Origin: Rhizobiales bacterium GAS188
Lineage (GTDB): Bacteria > Pseudomonadota > Alphaproteobacteria > Rhizobiales > Beijerinckiaceae
Assembly: GCA_900104855.1 (NCBI GenBank)
Contig: FNSS01000001.1
Span: forward strand, 6,519,001 to 6,583,000
DNA length: 64,000 nt
Reading direction: 5' to 3'
In this document: one piece after another, positions 18,101 to 25,311 of the stretch
How the letters are laid out: the number at the start of each line of letters is the position of its first letter
Numbering within the stretch: position 1 is the stretch's first letter
Position numbers and translations under genes: made by a program
The notes under the pieces: generated by a model
Seen by the model: only the letters and a program-made list of their open reading frames with translations
What the model was told of the DNA's origin: nothing
The model's database searches: none

Positions 18101-18914
18101 CGCCCGATTTGATGGCACCGGCCGCCCGGTCGCCGATCTTGAGGAAGGACATGAGGCCGGACGAGCGCCCTCCGCCCGAGAGCCGCTCGCCTTCACCGCG
18201 CAATTGCGAGAAGTTCGAGCCCGTCCCCGAGCCGTATTTGAACAGGCGTGCCTCGCGCACCCACAGATCCATGATGCCGCCTTCATTGACGAGGTCGTCG
18301 GCGACGCTCTGGATGAAGCAGGCATGCGGCTGGGGATGCTCATAGGCCGATTTCGACTTGATCAGCCGGCCGCTCTTGAAGTCCACATAGAAATGGCCCT
18401 GGCTCGGCCCGTCGATGCCGTAGGCCCAGTGCAGGCCGGTGTTGAACCATTGCGGCGAGTTCGGCGCCGCCATCTGGCGCGCCAGCATGAAGCGCATCTC
18501 GTCGAAGAAGGCTTGCGCATCCTCCTCGGCCGAGAAATAGCCGCCCTTCCAGCCCCAATAGGTCCAGGCGCCGGCGAGCCGGTCGAAGACCTGCTTGCCT
18601 GAGCGCTCGGAGCTCAGGCGCTCCGCCTCGGGCATCGTCTCGAGCGCCTTGTCGTCGGGAACCGAGCGCCATAGCCAGGAGGGGACGTCATTCTCCTCGA
18701 CACGCTTCAATTTGACGGCGACGCCGGCGCGGCGGAAATATTTCTGCGCCAGCACATCGCAGGCGACCTGGCTCCAAGCCTCCGGCACCTCGATATGGTC
18801 CATATGGAAGACCACCGAGCCGTCCGGATTGCGGATTTCGCTTAGCGCATCTCGAAAACGGATATCCGCATAGGGGGACTGGCCGGGTTTTGTGAAGCGA
18901 CGTTCGATCCGCAT
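15144..18914 (-). CDS. nrdJ: Vitamin B12-dependent ribonucleotide reductase (class II)
   Basis: This enzyme reduces ribonucleotides to deoxyribonucleotides using adenosylcobalamin to make the thiyl radical, so it works with or without oxygen. The product is 1256 residues, normal for the long alphaproteobacterial NrdJ. It shows [17 protein letters not shown] motifs, [19 protein letters not shown] around the active site, [20 protein letters not shown], and a Cys-rich C terminus ([15 protein letters not shown] then [13 protein letters not shown]) for redox relay or zinc binding. The open frame extends 86 codons further upstream without similarity; the start at 18914 gives the standard MRIERRFT N terminus, with AGAGGG upstream. 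A small helical protein gene follows. Confidence 0.95.
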   Translation of the reverse strand: MRIERRFTKPGQSPYADIRFRDALSEIRNPDGSVVFHMDHIEVPEAWSQVACDVLAQKYFRRAGVAVKLKRVEENDVPSWLWRSVPDDKALETMPEAERLSSERSGKQVFDRLAGAWTYWGWKGGYFSAEEDAQAFFDEMRFMLARQMAAPNSPQWFNTGLHWAYGIDGPSQGHFYVDFKSGRLIKSKSAYEHPQPHACFIQSVADDLVNEGGIMDLWVREARLFKYGSGTGSNFSQLRGEGERLSGGGRSSGLMSFLKIGDRAAGAIKSGGTTRRAAKMVVVDADHPDIEAYIDWKVKEEQKVAALVAGSRICEKHLKAVMRACVNCEGPGDDCFDPAKNPALKREVKLAKRAMVPESYIKRVIQFARQGYTDIAFDTYNTDWDSDAYLTVSGQNSNNSVRVTDEFLNAVEADGDWALKARITGKVTKTLRAQDLWERIGHAAWASADPGIQFHTTINDWHTCPASGPIRASNPCSEYMFLDDTACNLASLNLLQFYDRGSKHFDIEAYEHACRLWTLVLEISVTMAQFPSREIAELSYRYRTLGLGYANIGGLLMTMGLPYDSQAGRALCGALTAIMTGISYATSAEMAGELGPFPGYARNGKHMLRVIRNHARAARGESAGYEELATIPVPLDREACRALGETGTALADHAVKAWDKALASGERHGYRNAQATVIAPTGTIGLVMDCDTTGIEPDFALVKFKKLAGGGYFKIINRAVPDALTALGYRPSEIAEIEAYAVGHGSLRQAPAINHATLAARGFSDEKLAAVEKALPSAFDIKFVFNKWTLGAEFLHENLEVPLGRLDDPGFDLLTHLGFSKAEIEAANTHVCGAMTLEGAPHLKKEHIAVFDCASPCGRIGKRYLSVESHIHMMAAAQPFISGAISKTINMANDATVEDCKNAYLISWRLALKANALYRDGSKLSQPLNASLVADDEDEEDAVEALLAQPAAARAAALAEKIVERVIIERKVRERERLPDRRKGYTQKAVVGGHKVYLRTGEYGDGRIGEIFIDMHKEGAAFRSLMNNFAIAISLGLQYGVPLDEYVDAFTFTRFEPAGFVQGNDAIKNATSILDYVFRELAISYLDRTDLAHVDPSEIGHDVLGGGVAQGKLAEGGPPSPPPASAFVSKGLTRGRAERMMLGTIGSGNDGRGPHLYAVDGAAALKSGFAEPQAQYDAAPSGAEANARQAPEGAHSVDTPLPHSGEAMGKPEAVKRAEAKAKGYVGEACPECANFTLVRNGTCLKCETCGGTTGCS

Positions 18915-18931
18915 AATGTTCCCTCTTCCAT

Positions 18932-18950
18932 GCGGGCATAGATAGCCCGC
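18932..18950 (-). promoter_or_regulatory. Hairpin in the nrdJ leader
   Basis: On the minus strand GCGGGC-TATCTAT-GCCCGC forms a perfect 6-bp stem that ends 18 bases before the nrdJ start, just upstream of the AGAGGG ribosome-binding site. It could modulate translation. The leader shows no recognisable cobalamin-riboswitch consensus. Confidence 0.35.
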
Positions 18951-19201
18951 TGCGCCCCCTGGCGCGGGTTGATCCGAGTTTGTCGCTGTCTGACGCCGCG
19001 CCTTTGAGCCTGTTGATCGGCCTTCAAGGCGGGAAACCCCAACCTGGGAAAACCTGGCGAGACTTTCGTTCACATCCGGCTTTCCGCGGGTCGCGGAAAC
19101 TCCCCTTCCGGAGGCTTCAGGCGGTCTCGCGCCCAGGTCTTTGACGATGACAGACGAGTCGGGTTTCGTCAAGAGATTGTGGCTAGCGATCGGACCAACA
19201 A

Positions 19202-19226
19202 CTATATGTGGGAAAGAAGTGGATAA
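19202..19226. promoter_or_regulatory. NrdR-box-like and DnaA-box-like sites upstream of nrdJ
   Basis: CTATATGTGG at 19202-19211 matches most positions of the NrdR repressor-box core. Nearby, AGTGGATAA at 19218-19226 is the complement of TTATCCACT, one mismatch from a DnaA box. Both lie about 290-310 bp upstream of nrdJ in the spacer shared with ddl. Only one NrdR-like box is seen, whereas such promoters often carry two. Confidence 0.3.
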
Positions 19227-19552
19227 CTTTCAATCCTGTCGCAGCGACTCAGCGCAAGCTTCGGATTCAGCTGCGTGAATCTTCGGGCGGGCTCGCCGCA
19301 CCCTTGCGCGGCGGGTGCTGCGAGCAATCTCCGGCATCGATAAAAATGTGGCAAAGCACCTGTCCCCGCAACGCATGGTCTAGCGTGCAGGAGGGGCATC
19401 GGCACCAGCCGAGGTTGTCCGATTTCCGCTTTTGCCTCCGGGAGGCCCGAAGGAGCCCCATCGGACCGGCGCGAATCGCTTTTCTTCCCGTTGACCGATC
19501 CCATCCTTCCATCCATGTCCGTGCCGGGCGCGGGCATGGATGGAGAGCGTGG

Positions 19553-20629
19553 ATGGATAAGAGGTTGCGGGTCGCCTTGCTGTTCGGAGGCCGGTCGGCC
19601 GAGCATGATGTCTCCGTGATGTCGGCGGGAAATGTGTTCCGGGCGCTCGATCCGAGCCGCTACGAGGTGGTGCCGATCGCGATCACCCGGGCGGGCTCCT
19701 GGCTGCTCTGCCCCTTGCAGGACAACGCCTTCCCCATGGCCGTTCCCGAATCTGGTACGCGCATCGCACTCCTGCCGGGCGGTGGAGGGCGGCTCATCGT
19801 CATGCCGCAGGATGAGGATCTTCCGACCGACCTTTCGCTCGCCGTCGATGTGGTCTTTCCGGTGCTGCATGGGCCTTTCGGCGAGGACGGGACTGTACAA
19901 GGGGCGGCCGAGCTTGCGGGCGTCGCCTATGTCGGCTCGGGCGTGCTCGGCTCGGCCGCCGCCATGGACAAGGAGACCGCGAAGCGCCTCATGCGCGATT
20001 CCGGCCTCCCGGTCGCGGGGTTCGGTGCTTTCATTGTGGGCGATGCCCCCTCCTTCGAGGCGGTGACGGCGGAGCTTGGGCGTCCGGTCTTCGTCAAGCC
20101 CGCTCGCCTCGGCTCGTCGGTCGGGGTCAGCAAGGCCGGCACGGTGGACGAGTTTGCGGCCGCGCTCGTTGAGGCCTTCCGGCATGACCGCAAGATCCTC
20201 GTCGAAGAATATGTGCGGGGCCGCGAGATCGAATGCGGCGTGCTCGAAGACGAGGACGGCACGCTCCTGATCTCGCAGCCCGGTGAGATCGTGCCGACCA
20301 ATCGCCACAGCTTCTACAGCTATGAGGCGAAATATCTCGACGCCGACGGCGCGGAGATCAAGGTGCCGGCCGACCTGCCGGACGGCGTAGCTAAGGAGGT
20401 GCGCGATCTCGCGGCGCGGGCCTTCCGGGCGCTCGGCTGCGAGGGAATGGCGCGGATCGACTTCTTCCTGCGCGAGGACGGCAAGGTGCTGATCAACGAG
20501 GTCAACACCCTGCCGGGCTTCACGGCGATCAGCATGTATCCCAAGGTCCTCGAGGCGAGCGGGGTCAGCTACCCCGACCTCGTGGACCGGTTGATCCGGC
20601 ATGCGCTCAAACGCGCCGGCAACGCGTGA
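19553..20629 (+). CDS. ddl: D-alanine--D-alanine ligase
   Basis: This is a cytoplasmic ATP-grasp enzyme that joins two D-alanines for peptidoglycan precursor synthesis. The 358-residue product has the N-terminal ALLFGGRSAEHDVSVMSA motif, the ATP-grasp segment FVKPARLGSSVGVSKAG, and the metal/ligand motif INEVNTLPGFTAISMYPK near the C terminus. The open frame runs back to 19208, but the ATG at 19553 has GGAGAG upstream and gives the family-standard N terminus. It is divergent from nrdJ and stands alone here rather than in a division/cell-wall cluster. Its stop is only 3 bases from the convergent glycine-rich gene. Confidence 0.95.
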   Translation: MDKRLRVALLFGGRSAEHDVSVMSAGNVFRALDPSRYEVVPIAITRAGSWLLCPLQDNAFPMAVPESGTRIALLPGGGGRLIVMPQDEDLPTDLSLAVDVVFPVLHGPFGEDGTVQGAAELAGVAYVGSGVLGSAAAMDKETAKRLMRDSGLPVAGFGAFIVGDAPSFEAVTAELGRPVFVKPARLGSSVGVSKAGTVDEFAAALVEAFRHDRKILVEEYVRGREIECGVLEDEDGTLLISQPGEIVPTNRHSFYSYEAKYLDADGAEIKVPADLPDGVAKEVRDLAARAFRALGCEGMARIDFFLREDGKVLINEVNTLPGFTAISMYPKVLEASGVSYPDLVDRLIRHALKRAGNA

Positions 20630-20632
20630 GCG

Positions 20633-21055
20633 TCATTGTCGCGAGGTGGCGCCGCAGGAGCCGCGATCGGGGAGGGCGCGCACGCTGTTTGCGACGTCTG
20701 GGCTGTCGAGGGCGCTCGAGGCCCCGTTGAGCCGCCTGTCCTTGACGAGGGCAGGGGCAGGCGTGGCCGCGTAGGCGCCGTAGAGCAGGTTTCGTTCGGC
20801 CTTGACGCATTTGCTGCGCTTCAAATCGTAGATCTGGCCCTTGGCGCAGATAGAAGGAGGGGTGTTGACCCTGTCACGGCCGCTCCCGGCGTCGCCGCCG
20901 TTCCCGCCGCCTCCACCACCCCCACCTCCTCCGCCGCTACTGCCTCCACCGTCACCCATGCCCATGGCCGCCGCGGCAGTGGCGGCGGCGAACCAGAGGC
21001 TGAACGCGATCGAGGCTGCGGCAAGGCCGCGAGCCGTGAGCCCCCAACGCTGCAT
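20633..21055 (-). CDS. Exported glycine-rich protein, truncated paralogue of the upstream TPR protein
   Basis: The 140-residue product has an N-terminal signal peptide (MQRWGLTARGLAAASIAF, cleavage near AAAA), a poly-glycine tract and a short Cys-containing module (ICAKGQIYDLKRSKCVKAE). It aligns along its length with the neighbouring 220-residue protein: matching signal peptide, glycine run and CxKGQIxDLKRxxC module. The remaining part resembles the first TPR helices with many changes (ALVKDRRLNGASSALDS), and it stops before the TPR proper. It is therefore probably a decayed tandem duplicate. AAGGAG lies ahead of the chosen ATG. Confidence 0.6.
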   Translation of the reverse strand: MQRWGLTARGLAAASIAFSLWFAAATAAAAMGMGDGGGSSGGGGGGGGGGGNGGDAGSGRDRVNTPPSICAKGQIYDLKRSKCVKAERNLLYGAYAATPAPALVKDRRLNGASSALDSPDVANSVRALPDRGSCGATSRQ

Positions 21056-21126
21056 GGCCATGCTCCTTGGTTGCGGATCCATCTTAGCGACGCGACGGAG
21101 TTCTCCGCCGCGCCGCCCACTCGCCG

Positions 21127-21789
21127 TCAGAGCTTGGCGTCCTCGATGGCTTGCGCCAGATCCTCATATTCCTCGCAGCCCGCGCCGCAGATGGTCTTGA
21201 TGGTCGCAAGCTGGTCCTTGGCGAGGTCGATCTTGCCTTGGATCACATAGGCTTCGCCGAGATATTCGCGCACCTGCGCGTAGCTCGGATCGAGCGAGAC
21301 GGACTTCAGATAATAGCTGATGCCCTCATCGGTCCGGCCGAGCTTGCGCGTCGCATAGCCGCGATAATTAAGGGCTCGCGGCGTATTCGGGTTCTCGAGC
21401 AGATCGAGGACGTTCAGCGCCTCGTCGAAGCGCTGGTCCTTGGCGAGCGCATACGCGTATTCGGTCACATATGCATCGGGCAGGACGCCCCGCTCGGCCT
21501 TGATGCACCTGTTCCGCTTCAGGTCGAAAATCTGGCCCCTGGCGCATGCGGCCGGAGGGGTGTTGATCCTTGCATTCGTCCCTGCGCCCGTGTCGCCTCC
21601 GCCCCCACCTCCGCCCGCGCCGCCTCCGCCACCACCTCCACCCCCGCCGCCTCCACCCCCGCCACCCCCGCCACCCCCGCCTCCACCTCCCGCACTCATG
21701 ACCGGAGAGATAGCGGCGGCCGAGAGGCTGAGCATGAGTGCGATCGAGGCCGTAGCGAGGCCGCGAGCCGTGCAGTTCCAAAATTGCAT
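21127..21789 (-). CDS. Exported glycine-rich TPR protein
   Basis: The 220-residue product starts at an ATG preceded by a perfect AGGAGG. A signal peptide (MQFWNCTARGLATASIALML) is followed by about 35 residues that are nearly all glycine and a module with two cysteines (ACARGQIFDLKRNRCIKAE). Two or three tetratricopeptide repeats follow (FDEALNVLDLLENPNTPRAL; GRTDEGISYYLKSVSLDPSY; AQVREYLGEAYVIQGKIDLA). The C terminus has another Cys pair (TICGAGCEEYEDL). TPRs suggest a periplasmic protein-protein scaffold. Function is unknown. Confidence 0.8.
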   Translation of the reverse strand: MQFWNCTARGLATASIALMLSLSAAAISPVMSAGGGGGGGGGGGGGGGGGGGGGGGGAGGGGGGGDTGAGTNARINTPPAACARGQIFDLKRNRCIKAERGVLPDAYVTEYAYALAKDQRFDEALNVLDLLENPNTPRALNYRGYATRKLGRTDEGISYYLKSVSLDPSYAQVREYLGEAYVIQGKIDLAKDQLATIKTICGAGCEEYEDLAQAIEDAKL

Positions 21790-22011
21790 GATGGTCCTCC
21801 TGGTCATGGATCCGGGACCGTCGACAACACACGCCCCCATGGCTTTATTCGCGCCTCGCCGGCGCAAGGCCCGGGGGATCGCCGCAGCCGCGCCGTCAAC
21901 CTCGACACAAGCCGTTGAGCAGGCACTGCTAATTTATTCCAGGCCGCGACTTCACAAGAGTGTGAGGCGCGGCTGCCTTGGGCTCGATTTGGCCGGGCGC
22001 AGGGGCGGGGA

Positions 22012-22040
22012 TTGCGCTTCGTCGCAAAGGCCCTTATATG
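22012..22040 (+). promoter_or_regulatory. Candidate sigma-70 promoter for rpsB
   Basis: TTGCGC and TATATG are separated by exactly 17 bp, about 120 bp upstream of the rpsB start. This gives a leader long enough for the S2 autoregulation known in other bacteria. The -35 hexamer is imperfect. Confidence 0.35.
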
Positions 22041-22160
22041 CGCGCCTCATCCCACACGCGGTCGGTCCGAGCCGAGAGGCTCAATCCGGTGGCCAGTGAC
22101 TTGCCCTTGGCTTGTAACTTGGCCTTTGACCGCGGAGGTCCAACCGGAGTTTGAGACATC

Positions 22161-23192
22161 ATGGCGCTACCCGACTTCTCCATGCGTCAGCTCTTGGAAG
22201 CTGGCGCCCATTTCGGCCATCAATCGCATCGCTGGAACCCGAAGATGGAATCCTACATCTTCGGCATCCGCAACGGCGTGCATATCATCGATCTCGGCCA
22301 GACGGTGCCGCTGCTGCATCGCGGCCTCCAGGCGGTCAGCGACACGGTGGCACGTGGCGGCCGCGTGCTGTTCGTCGGCACCAAGAGGCAGGCGGCCGAT
22401 CAGATCGCCGACGCCGCTAAGCGCTGCGCCCAGTATTTCGTCAATGCGCGCTGGCTCGGCGGCATGCTGACCAACTGGAAGACGATCTCGAATTCGATCC
22501 AGCGTCTGCGTCAGGTCGAGGAGACCTTGGCGGCAGGTGCGCAGGGCCTCACCAAGAAGGAGAGGCTGATGCTGTCGCGCGAGCGCGACAAGCTCGACCG
22601 CACCCTCGGCGGCATCAAGGATATGGGCGGCACGCCCGACCTGATCTTCGTGATCGACACGAATAAGGAGCAGCTCGCCATCGAAGAGGCGCGCAAGCTC
22701 GGCATCCCGGTCGTCGCCATCCTCGACACCAATTGCAACCCGGATTCGATCACCTTTCCGATCCCGGCCAATGACGATGCCGGTCGCGCCATCTCGCTCT
22801 ATTGCGACCTGATGGCGCGTGCCGCGATCGACGGCATCTCCCGTCACCACAGCGATCTGGGCATCGACACCGGCGCCGCCGAAGCGCCCGTCCCCGAGCC
22901 GCTGCCGGAGGCGGTGAGCGAAGCTGCGGCGAGTGAAATTCCTGCGGCTGCGACCGTCGCCTTCGAGCGCCTCGTCGGCCCGCGCGGCGCGCCCGACGAT
23001 CTCAAGCGCCTGCATGGCCTCGGCCCCGAGATCGAGAAGAAGATGAACGATGCCGGCATCTTCCATTTCTGGCAGGTCGCCGCCATGTCGCCTGAAGACA
23101 CCAAGACCCTCGACCAGGAGCTGAAGCTCTCGGGACGCATCGAGCGCGAGCATTGGGTCGATCAGGCGCGCAGCCTGGGCGAGGCCGAGTAA
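22161..23192 (+). CDS. rpsB: 30S ribosomal protein S2 with C-terminal extension
   Basis: S2 binds the small ribosomal subunit and is needed for S1 assembly. Residues 1-230 are a full S2 core, with [32 protein letters not shown] and [19 protein letters not shown]. The protein is 343 residues, about 100 longer than the common form. The extra part is a Pro/Glu/Ala linker followed by a helix-hairpin-like module ([20 protein letters not shown] to the end), a feature I associate with Hyphomicrobiales S2 proteins. tsf follows 116 bp downstream, the conserved order. Confidence 0.95.
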   Translation: MALPDFSMRQLLEAGAHFGHQSHRWNPKMESYIFGIRNGVHIIDLGQTVPLLHRGLQAVSDTVARGGRVLFVGTKRQAADQIADAAKRCAQYFVNARWLGGMLTNWKTISNSIQRLRQVEETLAAGAQGLTKKERLMLSRERDKLDRTLGGIKDMGGTPDLIFVIDTNKEQLAIEEARKLGIPVVAILDTNCNPDSITFPIPANDDAGRAISLYCDLMARAAIDGISRHHSDLGIDTGAAEAPVPEPLPEAVSEAAASEIPAAATVAFERLVGPRGAPDDLKRLHGLGPEIEKKMNDAGIFHFWQVAAMSPEDTKTLDQELKLSGRIEREHWVDQARSLGEAE

Positions 23193-23308
23193 GCCATCGT
23201 CGAGCGGCGCAAGAGCGCAGTCAGGTTTTGGGCGCCGCGAGGTCATCGTCACGCTGCCGCAATGCGGCGGCGTATTTACTGTTGGTTTGAAGAGAAGGGC
23301 AGGGTGTG

Positions 23309-24226
23309 ATGGCAGTGATCTCCGCCTCCATGGTCAAAGAGCTTCGCGAGAAGACCGGCGCGGGTATGATGGATTGCAAGACGGCGCTGAGCGAGACGCA
23401 GGGCCAGCTCGAGCCGGCGGTCGACTGGCTGCGCAAGAAGGGGCTCGCCAAGGCCGCCAAGAAGTCGGGCCGCGTCGCGGCCGAGGGGCTCGTCTCGCTC
23501 GCCCATCATGGCAATCACGGCGTGGTGGTCGAGGTCAATTCCGAAACCGATTTCGTGGCGCGCAATGAGAGCTTCCAGGCGCTGGTGCGCCATATCGCCC
23601 ATATCGCGCTCGAGAAGGGCGATGATGTCGAGGCCTTGAAGACTTCCGCCTATCCGGGCGGCGGCACGGTCGCCGACGCCATCAATCAGGCGGTCGCGAC
23701 CATCGGCGAGAACATGACGCTGCGCCGGGGCAAGCGGCTCTCGGTCACGAATGGCATCGTCGGCACCTATCTCCACAATGTGGTAGCCGATGGGCTCGGC
23801 AAGATCGGGGTGCTGGTGGCGCTGGAATCGCCCGGCAAGCATGCAGACCTCGCAGATTTCGGACGCAAGGTCGCCATGCATGTCGCGGCGGCGAACCCTC
23901 TCGCGCTCGATTCCACCTCGCTCGACAAGGAGACGGTGGCCCGCGAGCGTGCGATCCTCTCCGAGAAGCATCAGGGCAAGCCCGCCAATGTGATCGAGAA
24001 GATCGTCGAGAGCGGCCTCAAGACCTATTACAAGGAAGTCTGCCTCATCGATCAGGCCTATGTGCACGAGCCCTCGAAGACGGTCGGGCAGGTGGTGCAG
24101 GAATTCGGCAATCAGATCAAGCAGCCGGTGCGGGTCGCGGCATTCGTCCGCTATGCGCTCGGCGAAGGCATCGAGAAGGGCGAGAACGACTTCGCGGCCG
24201 AGGTCGCAGCGGCGGCTAAAGGCTGA
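23309..24226 (+). CDS. tsf: Translation elongation factor Ts
   Basis: EF-Ts exchanges GDP for GTP on EF-Tu during elongation. The 305-residue product has the N-terminal UBA-like domain ([20 protein letters not shown]) and the [16 protein letters not shown] signature. The dimerisation core ends in [21 protein letters not shown]. An in-frame GTG directly before the ATG at 23309 is a less likely start. Unlike many relatives, pyrH and frr do not follow; a palindromic repeat and a hypothetical gene do. Confidence 0.95.
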   Translation: MAVISASMVKELREKTGAGMMDCKTALSETQGQLEPAVDWLRKKGLAKAAKKSGRVAAEGLVSLAHHGNHGVVVEVNSETDFVARNESFQALVRHIAHIALEKGDDVEALKTSAYPGGGTVADAINQAVATIGENMTLRRGKRLSVTNGIVGTYLHNVVADGLGKIGVLVALESPGKHADLADFGRKVAMHVAAANPLALDSTSLDKETVARERAILSEKHQGKPANVIEKIVESGLKTYYKEVCLIDQAYVHEPSKTVGQVVQEFGNQIKQPVRVAAFVRYALGEGIEKGENDFAAEVAAAAKG

Positions 24227-24236
24227 AGGCGCTTCT

Positions 24237-24390
24237 CCTTCTCCCGCTCTTCGCGGGAGAAGGTGGTCGAGCGAAGCAAGACCGGATGAGGGGCGCAGAG
24301 TCTTCGCTTCAAGCTTTGGCGCTTCACCTTCGTCCCTCATCCGCCCTCACTCCGTTCGGGCACCTTCTCCCGCCCAAGGGCGGGAGAAGG
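24237..24390. repeat. Composite palindromic intergenic repeat (copy A)
   Basis: Two perfect hairpins bracket the element: CCTTCTCCCGC/GCGGGAGAAGG at 24237-24263 and CCTTCTCCCGCCC/GGGCGGGAGAAGG at 24363-24390. An inner GGATGAGGG/CCCTCATCC pair lies between them. The same design recurs at 29760-29890, and single hairpins recur at 37957 and 43159. It begins 10 bases after tsf and may also end that transcript. Confidence 0.85.
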
Positions 24391-24464
24391 GGACGCCGCC
24401 CGGTTGCCAAAAGCCGGGGGGTGGGCAAAGCTCGACCGCATCGTCAGATCGCGGAGAGCCCACC

Positions 24465-24983
24465 ATGAGCATTTCGATCGCGAGCGAGAAGAGCCTCCTG
24501 AGCCATGATGAGTTCGAGGCCATCAAGCCTACTCATCACCCCGCCATTTCGAGCCTCAGCGTGGAAATTCTGCAGGAGGCGCAGCGCGATCTGCGCCAGC
24601 GCCGGGACAAGACGCGCACCGTCGCGCGTCAGAACCGGCGGCGCGCCCAATCGCGGCGCGGGGCTCGCGAGGTTGTGCCGGCGGGCGAGGAGGCCCATGC
24701 CGGCAAGCGCAAGCAGGTCTTTGCCCAGGCGCTGAAGCGCGTCAATCATGAGCTGCAGCGTCGCCATGAGGTGGCGGCGCGCGAAGCGCTGATGGATTCC
24801 GCCAAGCGGGCGCTGGAGCTGCGCCGTGGCAAGGCCCCAGCTTCACGGCCGGCCGCCGGGCCGAGCGCAGGCGAGGGGATGACGCCGAAGCCGAGCCGCC
24901 GGCGCACGGTCGAAGTTGCGGGCCGCGAGGTCGGTCGCGTCTCGAAGGCCACCAAGGTGGCGCAGGCGAAGCGCGATTCCTGA
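24465..24983 (+). CDS. Basic hypothetical protein
   Basis: The 172-residue product is rich in Arg, Lys, Ala and Glu. Its central helical segment is strongly basic (RQRRDKTRTVARQNRRRAQS), and the C terminus is Pro/Lys/Arg-rich. No domain is recognised; the composition would allow nucleic-acid binding. The ATG at 24465 has GGAGAG upstream, and the frame further upstream lies within the repeat and tsf. It sits between tsf and valS, but no functional link is visible. Confidence 0.6.
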   Translation: MSISIASEKSLLSHDEFEAIKPTHHPAISSLSVEILQEAQRDLRQRRDKTRTVARQNRRRAQSRRGAREVVPAGEEAHAGKRKQVFAQALKRVNHELQRRHEVAAREALMDSAKRALELRRGKAPASRPAAGPSAGEGMTPKPSRRRTVEVAGREVGRVSKATKVAQAKRDS

Positions 24984-25311
24984 CGGTCGGGCGAGGGCCG
25001 CCACTGCGGATCGGGCTCATTATCCGGCCGGGCTTGTCGCGATGATGCCGCGAAGTGCCGCTAGACGGTGGCGAGATTCCTTCCGCCAGGCCGCAAACCT
25101 GTCCCGGAAAGGATGAAGCCGCTCCAATTCGATCCGAGGTCGAGATTTGGCTGGCGGATGCCAAGCATCCTCCGCAGAAGCATCTGTCGCGATCGACACG
25201 CTCGGAAGCCGAAAATTTGACTTGAACCCCGCCCCTGGGCTTCAACCCGACTGTGTTGAACCCCTGCAATGTCCCTCGCGTCAGCTGTCGCGCCGTCCAA
25301 GTTGAGGAATA
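24984..25311. other. Spacer upstream of valS
   Basis: 328 bp without a supported gene. No T-box or other recognisable leader motif was found by eye; promoter position not resolved. Confidence 0.5.

Noticed and set aside
15390-18602. 1070-codon open frame on the plus strand
   Set aside because: Antisense shadow of nrdJ caused by high GC and biased third positions; no domain recognisable.
18915-19300. Cobalamin riboswitch upstream of the B12-dependent reductase
   Set aside because: The expected GCCACTG B12-box and surrounding conserved core could not be found by eye on the minus strand.
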